Source: a bacterium
GTDB lineage: Bacteria; UBA8248
Direction of reading: 5' to 3'
NCBI GenBank assembly: GCA_022825065.1
Contig: JAJDYR010000009.1
Span: 1-64,000, forward strand
Length of the DNA: 64,000 bases
Shown piece by piece: positions 9,881 to 19,623 of the stretch (within the stretch, counting starts at the first letter, position 1; each line of letters opens with the position of its first letter). The translations under genes were made by a program, and so were the position numbers. The notes below the pieces were generated by a model. The model saw only the letters and a list, made by a program, of their open reading frames with translations, made no database searches and was not told where the DNA came from.

Positions 9881-11575
9881 GTGGAGCTCAATGGCTCGCA
9901 AATCATGATTGAAGAGTTGAAGGCGGCAGGCATCGAGATGGCTTTCGGCATACCAGGCGGCGCTATCATGCCGTTTTACGATGAACTGTTGAAGGCGGAT
10001 TTCCCGCACATCCTCACTCGGCACGAGCAGGGGGCGGCCCACATGGCGGATGGTTACGCGCGCGTGAGCGGCAAAGTCGCCATTGTCGTCACGACCTCCG
10101 GCCCAGGAGCCACGAATCTCATCACAGGACTCGCCAATGCGCAGATGGATTCCGTACCACTCGTCGCCATAACGGGCCAAGTCGCCACTAACATGATCGG
10201 CACCGACGCCTTTCAGGAAGCCGACGTGTACGGCTGCTCCATTCCGGTCACGAAATTCAACTGGCTCATCAAAGATGTTAATGAAATTCAACATGTTACG
10301 CGTGAAGCGATTCGCGTGGCGACTACGGGCCGACCCGGTCCCGTTCTGATCGATTTCCCTAAAGACATTCAAATCACCAACACGGTATACACGCCGCGAG
10401 AATCCGCTGAATCCCCTCTTCCGGCTCCCCGGGAGTATCCCGAACTCGACACGGAGGGAATCGACAAACTGCTCGCAGCCATAGAGCGGGCCGAGCGACC
10501 CGTCATCATCGGCGGCGCCGGCATCATCAAATCCGGGGCATCGGCGGAACTTGCGAAATTCGCAAAAGCGGCCGGCATCCCGGTCATCAACACATTGTTG
10601 GGGCTTGGGGGGTTTCCAGGAACGAATGAGCTTTTCCTCGGTATGCCGGGGATGCACGGCACGGCCTATGCGAACTTTGCTCTGTGTGAATGCGATTTGC
10701 TCATCAATCTCGGCGCCCGTTTCGACGACCGCGTGACGGGCAAGGTGTCGAGCTTTTGCCCCAAAGCAACCATCGCGCACGTCGACATCGACGACGCCGA
10801 GATCGACAAGCGAGTGCACACACACATTCCGATTCTCGGGAATGTGCGGGACGTGTTGAGCGCGCTCAATGAACATCTAAGGCCTGGGGATTACGATGAG
10901 TGGCGTCAAACCTGGACGGATTGGAAGGAGAACTATCCCCTTCAATACGACTGGGACGGCTCCATCAAGCCCCAGTACGTGATCGATCAGATTCAGGAAA
11001 TCACAGAAGGCAACGGCATATATGTGACCGGCGTAGGCCAGCATCAAATGTGGGCAGCGCAGTTTATCCGCTTCAACGAGCCCAAGACCTGGGTGACTTC
11101 CGGCGGTCTCGGCACGATGGGCTTCGGCCTTCCCGCCGCCATCGGCGCGAAATTCGCCCGTCCGGAAAAAGATGTATGGCTCATCGACGGCGACGGCAGC
11201 TTCGCGATGACGCTCGTCGAACTCGCCACGGCAGCGACCTATAACGTACCCGTGAAAGTCGCCATCCTCAACAATGCGTACCTGGGAATGGTCCGCCAGT
11301 GGCAGGAATTGTTCTTCGAGAAACGCTACTCGCATTCGCATTATCCGGAAAATCCCGATTTCGGCACCATCGCGGAAGGCTATGGCGTAAAGGGCATCAA
11401 TGTTACCGACGTGAACGAAGTGCGGAATTCCCTCGAGACGGCGGCCGAACACGACGGGCCGGTGGTATTGAATTTCCTCGTCAACAAGGAGGAAAACGTC
11501 TGGCCCATGGTTCCCGCCGGCGCCGGAAACGATGAAATGCAACTCGCCCCACCCTCCAGGGAAGCAAAATCATGA
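9881..11575 (+). CDS. ilvB: Acetolactate synthase large (catalytic) subunit, copy 2
   Basis: 564 residues, the second catalytic subunit in tandem, with GTG start behind TAGGAGG. Catalytic Glu49 (TRHEQGAAHMADGYAR), FGIPGG loop, FQEAD, PGMHGT, GARFDDRVTGK, ThDP motif GDGSFAMTLVE...NN and LGMVRQWQ are all present. It is clearly divergent from copy 1 in sequence, so this is an old paralogue rather than a recent duplication. It overlaps the first small subunit by 4 bp (ATGA), indicating translational coupling. Confidence 0.95.
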   Translation: MELNGSQIMIEELKAAGIEMAFGIPGGAIMPFYDELLKADFPHILTRHEQGAAHMADGYARVSGKVAIVVTTSGPGATNLITGLANAQMDSVPLVAITGQVATNMIGTDAFQEADVYGCSIPVTKFNWLIKDVNEIQHVTREAIRVATTGRPGPVLIDFPKDIQITNTVYTPRESAESPLPAPREYPELDTEGIDKLLAAIERAERPVIIGGAGIIKSGASAELAKFAKAAGIPVINTLLGLGGFPGTNELFLGMPGMHGTAYANFALCECDLLINLGARFDDRVTGKVSSFCPKATIAHVDIDDAEIDKRVHTHIPILGNVRDVLSALNEHLRPGDYDEWRQTWTDWKENYPLQYDWDGSIKPQYVIDQIQEITEGNGIYVTGVGQHQMWAAQFIRFNEPKTWVTSGGLGTMGFGLPAAIGAKFARPEKDVWLIDGDGSFAMTLVELATAATYNVPVKVAILNNAYLGMVRQWQELFFEKRYSHSHYPENPDFGTIAEGYGVKGINVTDVNEVRNSLETAAEHDGPVVLNFLVNKEENVWPMVPAGAGNDEMQLAPPSREAKS

Positions 11576-12075
11576 GACAGGTTTACTCTATTCTCGTCAA
11601 CAACCACGCGGGCGTGCTTTCCCATGTGGCGGGCCTTTTCACGCGCCGTGGCTACAACATCGAAAGCATCGCCGCCGGACCGACAGAAGATACTACGATA
11701 ACACGCATCGTCATCGTCGCCATCGGCGAGGAAAACGAACTCGACCAGATCGCCAAACAACTCCGCAAGCTCTACGACGTGCGGGAAGTCGAGCAAATCT
11801 CTTATAACCAGGCCGTCACGCGCGAACTCGTTCTCGCGACAATCAAGGCGCCCATTACCAAAAGAAGTGAAATCATACAACTCGCCAACGCCTTCGGTGC
11901 TCAGGTGATTAACATGACCGACGATACTGTGACGCTCGAAGCGAGCGGCAACGATCATAAGGTCAGAACCCTCCTCAAGGCATTCGAAGGCTACGGAATT
12001 TCGCAGATGGCGCGCACAGGAATGATTTCGCTGCCCTACGACGGCATGCCCGAGGATTGGGAGCCCATTGCATAA
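11572..12075 (+). CDS. ilvN: Acetolactate synthase small (regulatory) subunit, copy 1
   Basis: 167 residues. The N-terminal ACT domain (about 1-75) carries Asn11, Gly14 and Asn29 at the same positions as the valine-binding residues of E. coli IlvH (VNNHAGVLSHVAGLF then RRGYNIES). The C-terminal domain activates the catalytic subunit. It overlaps the upstream ilvB by 4 bp and the next small-subunit gene by 1 bp (TAATG). Confidence 0.94.
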   Translation: MRQVYSILVNNHAGVLSHVAGLFTRRGYNIESIAAGPTEDTTITRIVIVAIGEENELDQIAKQLRKLYDVREVEQISYNQAVTRELVLATIKAPITKRSEIIQLANAFGAQVINMTDDTVTLEASGNDHKVRTLLKAFEGYGISQMARTGMISLPYDGMPEDWEPIA

Positions 12076-12605
12076 TGTCCAGAAATGCCAACAACACCAA
12101 GGATGATACACATACAATAGCGGTTTTGGTAGAGAACAAATTCGGCGTTCTCGCCAAGGTGGCAAGCCTGTTCAGCGCCCGAGGCTACAACATCGACAGT
12201 CTTTGCGTGGGGGTTACGCAAGACCCGAGCGTATCCCGAATCACTCTCGTCACGCGTGGAGACGCAAAAGTTCTCGAGCAGATCAGAAAACACCTCAGCA
12301 AGCTTATCGACACCTTCAAGGTGATGGACATGGGTGAGACGGACAGCGTCGAGCGAGAGATGATTCTCATCAAGATTTCGGCGCCGAAAGCCGCGCGGCC
12401 CGAGATTTTTCAAATCATCGACGTTTTTCGAGGCCGTGTCGTCGACGTGTCCACGGATACTATTACCGTCGAAGTCACAGGAGACGAAGGGAAAATTCAC
12501 GCCATTTTGAATTTGCTCCAACCATTCGGTATCAAAGAGATCGCCCGCACAGGCAAAGTCGCACTCACCCGTGGGGCCAAAACCCTCAAAGGCGCCAAAA
12601 ATTAA
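12075..12605 (+). CDS. ilvN: Acetolactate synthase small (regulatory) subunit, copy 2
   Basis: 176 residues with a short N-terminal extension, then an ACT domain with VENKFGVLAKVASLF and ARGYNIDSL. Asn21, Gly24 and Asn39 match the valine-binding set. SVEREMILIKI marks the start of the C-terminal domain. The ATG at 12075 overlaps the previous stop (TAATG); a frame extension to 12057 is possible but would overlap more. It occupies the place where related genomes carry ilvC before psd. Confidence 0.93.
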   Translation: MSRNANNTKDDTHTIAVLVENKFGVLAKVASLFSARGYNIDSLCVGVTQDPSVSRITLVTRGDAKVLEQIRKHLSKLIDTFKVMDMGETDSVEREMILIKISAPKAARPEIFQIIDVFRGRVVDVSTDTITVEVTGDEGKIHAILNLLQPFGIKEIARTGKVALTRGAKTLKGAKN

Positions 12606-12608
12606 TCT

Positions 12609-13265
12609 ATGAGTGAAAGAGGCCACTCCCGCAGGCCATTTGTTGCGAGAGAGGGGTGGGGCTACGTTTCGGGTTTATCGGCCATCGGCCTCATATCGGT
12701 CTTCTTCGGGGGATGGATGTGGACGGCACTTTTTTTTCTGCTGGCCGCGGCCGTAGCCGGTTTTTTCAGAGACCCCGATCGCACCCCTCCCGATGAACCG
12801 GGCGTCGTCTTGTCCCCTGCGGATGGCCGGGTCGTGGAAGTCGCCTCCACCGAGGATGGCGGAAACGTGGTCCGGATTTTCCTCTCCCCTCTGGATGTTC
12901 ACATCAACCGATCGCCCGTGGGGGGGAGAATATCGAGCATCCACTATCAAAAAGGCCGTTTTCTGGCTGCCTACAAAGAAGCCGCCTCAAGCATCAATGA
13001 GCAAAACGCCCTGGAAATCGAGACGAACACGGGCGATAATTTCAGGGTCATTCAAATCGCCGGCGTCCTGGCCCGGCGGATTGTCTGCTGGACTAAAGCT
13101 GGCGATACCATCAGCGCGGGGGAGCGCTTCGGGCTGATTCAGTTCGGCTCGCGAACGGATCTATATTTTCCGGAAGGATATAATATATCCGTGGAACAGG
13201 GGCAGCGTGTTCGCGGAGGAGAGACCATCGTTGGACGAGCAAACAACCAGACAGCCACGGAATAA
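12609..13265 (+). CDS. psd: Phosphatidylserine decarboxylase
   Basis: Makes phosphatidylethanolamine from phosphatidylserine. This is the short (archaeal-type) family at 218 residues. One or two N-terminal membrane helices (about 19-51) precede the catalytic domain FFRDPDRTPP...LSPADGRVVEV and FLSPLDVHINRSPV. The self-cleavage site that forms the pyruvoyl group is Gly-Ser in LIQFGSRTDLYF. It starts 3 bp after ilvN copy 2 and overlaps or abuts pssA. Confidence 0.93.
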   Translation: MSERGHSRRPFVAREGWGYVSGLSAIGLISVFFGGWMWTALFFLLAAAVAGFFRDPDRTPPDEPGVVLSPADGRVVEVASTEDGGNVVRIFLSPLDVHINRSPVGGRISSIHYQKGRFLAAYKEAASSINEQNALEIETNTGDNFRVIQIAGVLARRIVCWTKAGDTISAGERFGLIQFGSRTDLYFPEGYNISVEQGQRVRGGETIVGRANNQTATE

Positions 13266-14067
13266 ATTTGGTCGTCGTTCACGCAGGAGAAGACGTCGCT
13301 CTGGAAGACGCTCTTTTCAGCGAGGGATTTTCCTGGTTCCAAATCTGCTGACGACGGGAAGCCTGTTTGCCGGTTTCTATGCGATCGTCGCTTCCATTCA
13401 GGGAGACTTCACCTGGGCCTCGCTGGCCATTTTGTTGGCTATCGTTTTAGATGGGCTCGACGGCACTGTCGCCCGGTTGACGAAAAGCACAAGCCCTTTT
13501 GGACTTCAATACGATTCTTTATGCGACCTGACGGCTTTCGGCATCGCGCCGGCCGTTTTGCTATATACCTGGCTCCTCGCCCCTTACGGGAGAATCGGCT
13601 GGCTGGCCACATTCATATTCGCTGCTTGCGGCGCCTTGAGGCTGGCGCGCTTCAACGTGCTGGCGCAAGCGGGCAGCGGTTCCATAGATTTTCGAGGACT
13701 GCCGATACCCGGAGCAGCGGGTGTTTTGGCATCCATCGTATATTTGGTTGAAGATTTTTCGATAAAGCCGCACGTCCCCCTTATCCTCATTGCGGCGCTC
13801 AGCTATGTACTGGCATTCCTGATGGTGAGCACCATTCGCTACAAAAGTTTCAAGGATTTAAGCAGCCCTCTCAGAAGACCATTCCGCGTCCTCGTCGGCG
13901 CTGTGCTGGCTCTGTTCGTGGCGGCGGCGATTCCTCAGGTGGTCGCCTGTCTGGCTTTTGTGGGTTACGCCGCATCCGGCCCCTATGGAATGATAACGAG
14001 ATGGCGGAGAACCAAACGAGAGAGCGGTTCCGAAAACCTCGAAGAAACGCATTCGGAATCAACATAA
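13231..14067 (+). CDS. pssA: CDP-diacylglycerol-serine O-phosphatidyltransferase
   Basis: Forms phosphatidylserine, the substrate of the preceding psd. It has a basic N-terminus, then a CDP-alcohol phosphotransferase domain with the signature DGLDGTVARLTKSTSPFG...YDSLCD (D-G-x2-A-R-x8-G-x3-D-x3-D), and about eight helices. TTG 13231 follows GGAGGAGAG at good spacing; a GTG at 13207 in the same frame would overlap psd by 59 bp. The basic, acidic-ended C-terminus is soluble. 278 residues. Confidence 0.92.
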   Translation: MDEQTTRQPRNKFGRRSRRRRRRSGRRSFQRGIFLVPNLLTTGSLFAGFYAIVASIQGDFTWASLAILLAIVLDGLDGTVARLTKSTSPFGLQYDSLCDLTAFGIAPAVLLYTWLLAPYGRIGWLATFIFAACGALRLARFNVLAQAGSGSIDFRGLPIPGAAGVLASIVYLVEDFSIKPHVPLILIAALSYVLAFLMVSTIRYKSFKDLSSPLRRPFRVLVGAVLALFVAAAIPQVVACLAFVGYAASGPYGMITRWRRTKRESGSENLEETHSEST

Positions 14068-14248
14068 TCCTTCCCGAAGCGCGCCTTATGCCGCTGTAAA
14101 CGGTTCGAATGATGAGCCGTATCTTATCTTGTCGCTTATTGCCTCTCGATTGCGATCTCATCAAATAGTATTCATAATCTTTTCGACTCAACAACGTATT
14201 TGAAAGCCAAATTCATCTGAAGTCAGAGACAGTTCTTAACGATTCACG

Positions 14249-16579
14249 ATGATGAGAGTCTCCGTGTCGAATAGTAAAAAAATCACTACTCTGAAAACAC
14301 ATGGGCTAAATTTATCAATCGTCATTTTCTCCCTCGTGCTTTTCTGGGCACCATCTTCCCTGCAGGCACAGCAAAATAGTGGTGCGAAATCACAAGCCCC
14401 GCCCTCTCCGTCCTCGAAAAGCGACGCAGATCCTCGGTTCTTGAAGGAACGGGAAGCGTCTATAGCCATTACGGCCGATGAGTTAAGAGAAGACCGGGAG
14501 CGCCAGCGGATAATCGGTCGCGGGTCTGCAGATATCCGGTATTTAGGCAAAAGAATTAAAGCAGACCATATCGAGGTGCAAACATCGACGCGCGATGGCG
14601 TTGCTACGGGAAACATTGTTTTTCAAACGACGAATGACCGCATCGTAGCCAACCGCATCGAGTTCAATCTCGATACTGAGCGGATGGTCGTGTTCAACGC
14701 ACGCGGCATCATCGGCACCACATATTATGTAACGGGACGAGTGATAAGGCGCTTGTCAGAAGATCGGTATGAAATCCAGGGGGGCACTTTCACCACATGT
14801 GAAGGGGATCTTCCAGACTGGGCTTTCGGCTTCGAGCGGGCAACCTTCCAGGTCGAGGGCTACGCTCAACTCGAAGCCCCCACCATGACGGTGAAGGGCG
14901 TACCGGCGGCTTATTTCCCCTGGGCCATGGTGCCGATTAAAACGAAAAGAGCCACCGGCTTCCTGCTGCCGGGCATCGGATCGAGCAGTCGAAGCGGTTT
15001 CCAGTTTTCCCCCACATTTTTCTGGGCCATCGACGATTCGTCGGACGCCACCTTCGGGGTCGATTATTTCACCAAGCGCGGCGCTCGCTACAAAGGAGAG
15101 TACCGCTACGCGCCGAATCGAAACACCTCGGGACAGATAGCGGGACGCTACCTGAAAGACAAAATCGAGCGGGCAACCTTTTGGGACGTCAGAGGTTTCC
15201 ATCGCACGAACTTCATGGACATTGACGCCAATCTTCACGCCGTGATCGATTCGCAAAAACGTCCGGCAAACGACCGCTCCCTCGAAAGCGATTTGCTGAC
15301 TCGCACGCGCCAGGGTACGGACACCCACGTCACTCTCACGCAAAATCTTCCCAAAATAGCAGGGCAACTTCAGCTGGGAATGAGACGACGCGAAGGTTTA
15401 GGCGAAAACGATGGGCAATTGTTTCAAAGAGCGCCGGATATCGTTCTGGACATCCACAACAAACGTCTGGGGAAAAGCGATTTTTACTTTAACCTGGACT
15501 CCTCCTTCACCAATTTCAGAAAATCGGAGAACGAAAACACGCTCCGCTTGAGTCGTTTTCACGTCGAACCGTCTTTTTCGTTTCGTTTGGAGACTGTCCC
15601 CTGGCTCGCCCTGACGCCCGAAATCGGATTCCGCAGAACCCACTGGACGCATCAAAGGACAGAGCCGGGCGCAGATTCACATTTCGATGACACGCATGAC
15701 GTGGAATCCGGCCTCTCACGTGAAATGTGGTTTGCAAGGCTTCATGCGATTGGCCCGCGTTACAGCAAAGTCTACCGGGGAGAACTCGGCCCCTTCCGGG
15801 ATTTCAAGCACATCTTCTCGTTTGAGACGACATATCAATACAGCCCGAACAACGACGCGTATGACAGAAGCCTGATCCTCCCCCTGGATATGGTGGACAC
15901 TCTTCAGCATGAACATGCCATCGAATACGCTATCGTGAACCGTGTGCTGACGAAACTGCCTAAAAAAGACGGATTCCAGACAAGGCAGTTGTTTCGCTAC
16001 CGAATCAGCCAAACGTATGATCTCGTCGAAGCGCGTAGGAATGAAAATCTCGATACGAAGCCGAAACGTCCTTTGAGCGACATCACACTCCGGCTCGAAT
16101 CGCAGCCCTTCTCCAAACTTCGCCTGCTACAACAATTCAAATACAACCCCTATGATCTGGAAATCAGCGAACACTCCACGGGTGTCTTTGTCGACGGCGG
16201 GAAGAAATGGTATCTCAATCTCGATCGGACCTGGACGCGCCAAAGAGATGATTACCCGGAAAACGCAGAGGGAAGTTATCTGAATTTCTCCGGTGGGTTC
16301 TCCCTCAACGAGCATCTTTCCCTCGAATACGCCTCGCGTTTGAACAAAACCGAAAAGACTACATTGGAGCAAAGCATCACGGCGCGCTTCCTCGATTGCT
16401 GTTGGGGCGTGGAGCTTACGTTCACCGACACCAAGGATAAAAACGAAGTCTTCCTCGGCTTTAACCTCATCGGCCTGCTCGAAGGTGAGAGAGCCCTGGG
16501 TTTCACGAGTAGACGAAATGCATTACGAGAAGGCGAACTTTCAGGAATCAGCTCATGGGCGACTTCGCCTTTCGAGTAA
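14249..16579 (+). CDS. lptD: LPS-assembly protein LptD
   Basis: Outer-membrane beta-barrel that, with LptE, inserts LPS into the outer leaflet. 776 residues: signal peptide (about 1-40), an LptA/OstA-like beta-jellyroll (about 72-165), the conserved TCEGDLPDWAFGF, then the barrel. Cys184 and the C-terminal pair Cys717-Cys718 (RFLDCCWGVELTF) match the E. coli cysteines that form the inter-domain disulphides; the first N-terminal cysteine of E. coli has no counterpart here. This gene is the clearest evidence for an LPS-containing outer membrane. Confidence 0.94.
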   Translation: MMRVSVSNSKKITTLKTHGLNLSIVIFSLVLFWAPSSLQAQQNSGAKSQAPPSPSSKSDADPRFLKEREASIAITADELREDRERQRIIGRGSADIRYLGKRIKADHIEVQTSTRDGVATGNIVFQTTNDRIVANRIEFNLDTERMVVFNARGIIGTTYYVTGRVIRRLSEDRYEIQGGTFTTCEGDLPDWAFGFERATFQVEGYAQLEAPTMTVKGVPAAYFPWAMVPIKTKRATGFLLPGIGSSSRSGFQFSPTFFWAIDDSSDATFGVDYFTKRGARYKGEYRYAPNRNTSGQIAGRYLKDKIERATFWDVRGFHRTNFMDIDANLHAVIDSQKRPANDRSLESDLLTRTRQGTDTHVTLTQNLPKIAGQLQLGMRRREGLGENDGQLFQRAPDIVLDIHNKRLGKSDFYFNLDSSFTNFRKSENENTLRLSRFHVEPSFSFRLETVPWLALTPEIGFRRTHWTHQRTEPGADSHFDDTHDVESGLSREMWFARLHAIGPRYSKVYRGELGPFRDFKHIFSFETTYQYSPNNDAYDRSLILPLDMVDTLQHEHAIEYAIVNRVLTKLPKKDGFQTRQLFRYRISQTYDLVEARRNENLDTKPKRPLSDITLRLESQPFSKLRLLQQFKYNPYDLEISEHSTGVFVDGGKKWYLNLDRTWTRQRDDYPENAEGSYLNFSGGFSLNEHLSLEYASRLNKTEKTTLEQSITARFLDCCWGVELTFTDTKDKNEVFLGFNLIGLLEGERALGFTSRRNALREGELSGISSWATSPFE

Positions 16580-16643
16580 AAGCGCGGATTCTCTCTGATA
16601 CTATTGAGCAAACCGCTCGTTTGATGAAGCGTGGGGCAATCCA

Positions 16644-17975
16644 GTGAACATTTGCGTTATCGGCTGTGGATATGTTGGATTGGTCACGGGGGCCATTTTC
16701 GCCGATTTGGGTAACGACGTTATCGGCGTGGATATCGACAGAAGCCGCGTGGATTCCCTGAACGCGGGCGACTGTCCTATCCATGAACCCAGACTGCCTG
16801 AACTGCTGAAACGCAACCTCAAAGAAGGCAGGCTCACTTTCGCAACCTCCATTCCCGAAGCTGTTTCTACAAGTGAGATCATTTTCATATGCGTGGGCAC
16901 GCCACCCGCTGAAGATGGGGGAACCGACCTCTCGCAAGTGGAGACGGCAGCGACAGGCATCGCCCATGCGGTGAATGGCTACAAGATTATTGTCAACAAA
17001 AGCACCGTGCCTGTCGGAACGGGGGATTTCGTCCGGGATGTCATCGAAAAAAATGGTGTTGCCGCGAAAGATTTCGACGTGGTCTGTAATCCGGAATTTC
17101 TGCGCGAGGGGCAAGCGGTGCGGGACACCCTCCAGCCGGATCGCATAGTCATCGGCTCATCATCGGAAACAGCGGCAAAAACCGTTGAGCTTCTATATCA
17201 AGCCCTGGGGGCTCCTTGCATCATTACGGACACACAAAGCGCCGAGTTGATCAAATACGCCTCGAACGCGTTTTTGGCTACGAAAATCACTTTCATCAAC
17301 GCGGTGGCGAACCTTTGCGAGCAAACGCAGGCGGATATTCGGGAGGTCGTCAAAGGGGTTGGCGCAGATTCCCGAATTGGCCCTGCTTTCCTGGGAGCGG
17401 GGCTGGGCTATGGAGGTTCCTGCTTCCCGAAAGATGTGGATGCCCTGTTGCACGCCTCCAGAAGACTTGGCGCTGAAATGCCGATTTTAGAAGCCGTGAG
17501 AGCTGAAAACGACAGCCGGGTTCCCCGGTTTATACAAAGAATCATCGGGAGACTCGGCACCAAGAATCGCTTGCCGCTCGAAGGAACAACCATTGGCGTT
17601 CTGGGACTATCGTTCAAACCGGACACGGATGACATGCGAGAGGCCAAAAGCATTGAGATTTGTCATGCGCTACGTGAGACGGGAGCCAGACTGCGCGCTT
17701 ACGATCCCATCGCCACCACAAACGCCCGGCGAATCATAGGGGATGACGGTATCGAATACTGCCAAAACCCCTACGAGGCAGCTAAAGGCGCAAGCGGGAT
17801 CGTCATTGTAACCGAGTGGCGCGAATTTATTCAGTTGAATCTGAATCGCTTGAAATCAGAGATGGTGGAACCGATTATATTCGACGGGCGAAATGTCTAC
17901 TCTTCTGAACAAGTAACAGATGCTGGCTTTGAATACTTCAGCATCGGGAAAATACCCTCCAAACCTAAACCATGA
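16644..17975 (+). CDS. ugd: UDP-glucose 6-dehydrogenase
   Basis: Oxidises UDP-glucose to UDP-glucuronate with two NAD+. 443 residues with the three expected parts: Rossmann domain ([13 protein letters not shown]), central helix with [10 protein letters not shown] and CNPEFLREG, and a C-terminal UDP-binding domain. The catalytic nucleophile is Cys260 in [17 protein letters not shown] is present. It overlaps the UDP-xylose synthase by 4 bp, which makes UDP-xylose the likely end product of the pair. Confidence 0.95.
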   Translation: MNICVIGCGYVGLVTGAIFADLGNDVIGVDIDRSRVDSLNAGDCPIHEPRLPELLKRNLKEGRLTFATSIPEAVSTSEIIFICVGTPPAEDGGTDLSQVETAATGIAHAVNGYKIIVNKSTVPVGTGDFVRDVIEKNGVAAKDFDVVCNPEFLREGQAVRDTLQPDRIVIGSSSETAAKTVELLYQALGAPCIITDTQSAELIKYASNAFLATKITFINAVANLCEQTQADIREVVKGVGADSRIGPAFLGAGLGYGGSCFPKDVDALLHASRRLGAEMPILEAVRAENDSRVPRFIQRIIGRLGTKNRLPLEGTTIGVLGLSFKPDTDDMREAKSIEICHALRETGARLRAYDPIATTNARRIIGDDGIEYCQNPYEAAKGASGIVIVTEWREFIQLNLNRLKSEMVEPIIFDGRNVYSSEQVTDAGFEYFSIGKIPSKPKP

Positions 17976-18928
17976 AAAACTCTCGCGTTGTGGTAACAGG
18001 CGGAGCAGGCTTCATCGGCTCCCATTTGTGCGACAAACTCATCGCGCTGGGCAACGACGTCATATGCGTCGACAATTTACTTACAGGGCATCGGCTGAAT
18101 ATCGAGCATCTAATTGAAGGCGAACATCAAAACTTTACGCTCATTGAACACAACGTGAGTGAACATATTCACGTCGAGGGAAACGTGGACGCCGTTTTTC
18201 ATCTCGCTAGCCCGGCCAGCCCGAATGACTATTTGAAATTTCCCATCCAAACGTTAAAAGTCGGCTCCCTCGGCACGCATAATGCCCTGGGGCTTGCGAA
18301 GGAGAAAAAAGCGCGCTTTCTTCTGGCTTCCACTTCGGAAGTATACGGCGACCCCCAGATTCATCCGCAGAACGAGGAATACTGGGGACACGTCAATCCC
18401 ATCGGTCCTCGCGGCGTGTATGACGAAGCCAAGAGATTCTCAGAAGCCATGACCATGGCCTATCACCGTACCCACCACCTCAACGTACACATCGCCCGAA
18501 TCTTCAATACCTATGGTCCGAGAATGCGAATCGCTGACGGTCGCGCGATACCCGCTTTTATTTCACAGGCCATCAGAAATGAACCCATCAGCGTTTTTGG
18601 CGATGGAAAGCAGACGAGAAGCTTTTGTTTCATCACCGATCTCATCGATGGCGTCATCAAACTGATGGACAGCGAAATTCATGAACCCGTCAACCTCGGA
18701 AATCCTTCCGAGATGACGATTCTCGACCTTGCGGAGAAAATCATCGCACTCACAGGCGCAGACTCGGAAATCCGGCATGAGGCGCTGCCCGTCGATGACC
18801 CGAAAATTCGACAACCCGACATCGGGAAAGCGAAAAAACACCTCGGCTGGGAGCCGGCAATTTTTCTGGAAGAGGGAATTCTGGCCACAATAGATGACTT
18901 CAGGAAACGATTGAACATCAACCCTTGA
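17972..18928 (+). CDS. uxs: UDP-glucuronate decarboxylase (UDP-xylose synthase)
   Basis: Short-chain dehydrogenase-fold enzyme that converts UDP-glucuronate to UDP-xylose. 318 residues. NAD site GGAGFIGSH (10-18); [20 protein letters not shown] is the typical UXS segment; catalytic Tyr150 and Lys154 (YDEAK) with Thr121-Ser122-Glu123; [10 protein letters not shown] and [10 protein letters not shown] follow. These UXS-specific stretches separate it from GalE and RmlB relatives. Overlaps ugd by ATGA. Confidence 0.93.
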   Translation: MKNSRVVVTGGAGFIGSHLCDKLIALGNDVICVDNLLTGHRLNIEHLIEGEHQNFTLIEHNVSEHIHVEGNVDAVFHLASPASPNDYLKFPIQTLKVGSLGTHNALGLAKEKKARFLLASTSEVYGDPQIHPQNEEYWGHVNPIGPRGVYDEAKRFSEAMTMAYHRTHHLNVHIARIFNTYGPRMRIADGRAIPAFISQAIRNEPISVFGDGKQTRSFCFITDLIDGVIKLMDSEIHEPVNLGNPSEMTILDLAEKIIALTGADSEIRHEALPVDDPKIRQPDIGKAKKHLGWEPAIFLEEGILATIDDFRKRLNINP

Positions 18929-19017
18929 AATCCAGCCCTTGGATCGGCTAAATTGCAGAGCACCGGGTGGATTCCCTGCTCCACCTCCCCTACCGCCCCA
19001 CTGCTCAGAGGCATCCT

Positions 19018-19623
19018 TTGGGATCATCGGCAAAGGAATTCCTGGCCGAACGCGCCGTGAAGTATGAATCGCTGGCCACGAGCGACTACTCCCGGCAGGT
19101 AGACGATATCTCCAGCGTCATCGTCGAATGCCTGGTGTCCGAAAGGAAAATTATCGCCTTCGGCAACGGGGGAAGCGCTGCGCTCGCCATGCACTTTACG
19201 GGCGAACTCGTTGGCCGCTTCCTGGCTGATCGCGCTCCCCTGCCCGCTATCTGTCTCAGCGGCGACACGAGCGCCCTCACCGCTATCGGGAACGACTACG
19301 CGTACGAGGAAATTTTTGCACGGCAAATTCAGGCGCACGGACGAGCGGGAGACGTCGCCCTGGGGCTGAGCACGAGCGGCAAGTCCGCCAATGTCGTCTC
19401 CGCTCTCAAGCGAGCCGACGCCATCGGATTGGTTGGCGTCACGATGACAGGCGGCAGTGACAGCCCTGCTTCCCAGGCCGCCAAATATGCAGCAAAAGTG
19501 CCATCGAATGACACCGGTTTCATTCAGGAAGCCCATGAAGCCGCTCTTCATTATATTTGTCACCGCATTGATGATGTTTTCACCAGGGATTCGCAAGAGC
19601 GAAAAATCGCCTCTAATGGTTGA
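19018..19623 (+). CDS. gmhA: Sedoheptulose 7-phosphate isomerase-like SIS protein
   Basis: SIS-domain protein of the GmhA/DiaA family. Landmarks are FGNGGSAALAMHFTGELVGRF, LTAIGNDYAYEEIFARQ, LSTSGKSANV and QEAHEAALHYICHRID. GmhA makes heptose 7-phosphate for LPS core, which fits the neighbouring ugd, uxs and lptD. TTG 19018 behind CAGAGG places the NGGS motif at the usual distance from the N-terminus; a GTG at 18967 is the alternative. It overlaps the next gene by 4 bp. DiaA is a possible alternative identity. Confidence 0.8.
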   Translation: MGSSAKEFLAERAVKYESLATSDYSRQVDDISSVIVECLVSERKIIAFGNGGSAALAMHFTGELVGRFLADRAPLPAICLSGDTSALTAIGNDYAYEEIFARQIQAHGRAGDVALGLSTSGKSANVVSALKRADAIGLVGVTMTGGSDSPASQAAKYAAKVPSNDTGFIQEAHEAALHYICHRIDDVFTRDSQERKIASNG

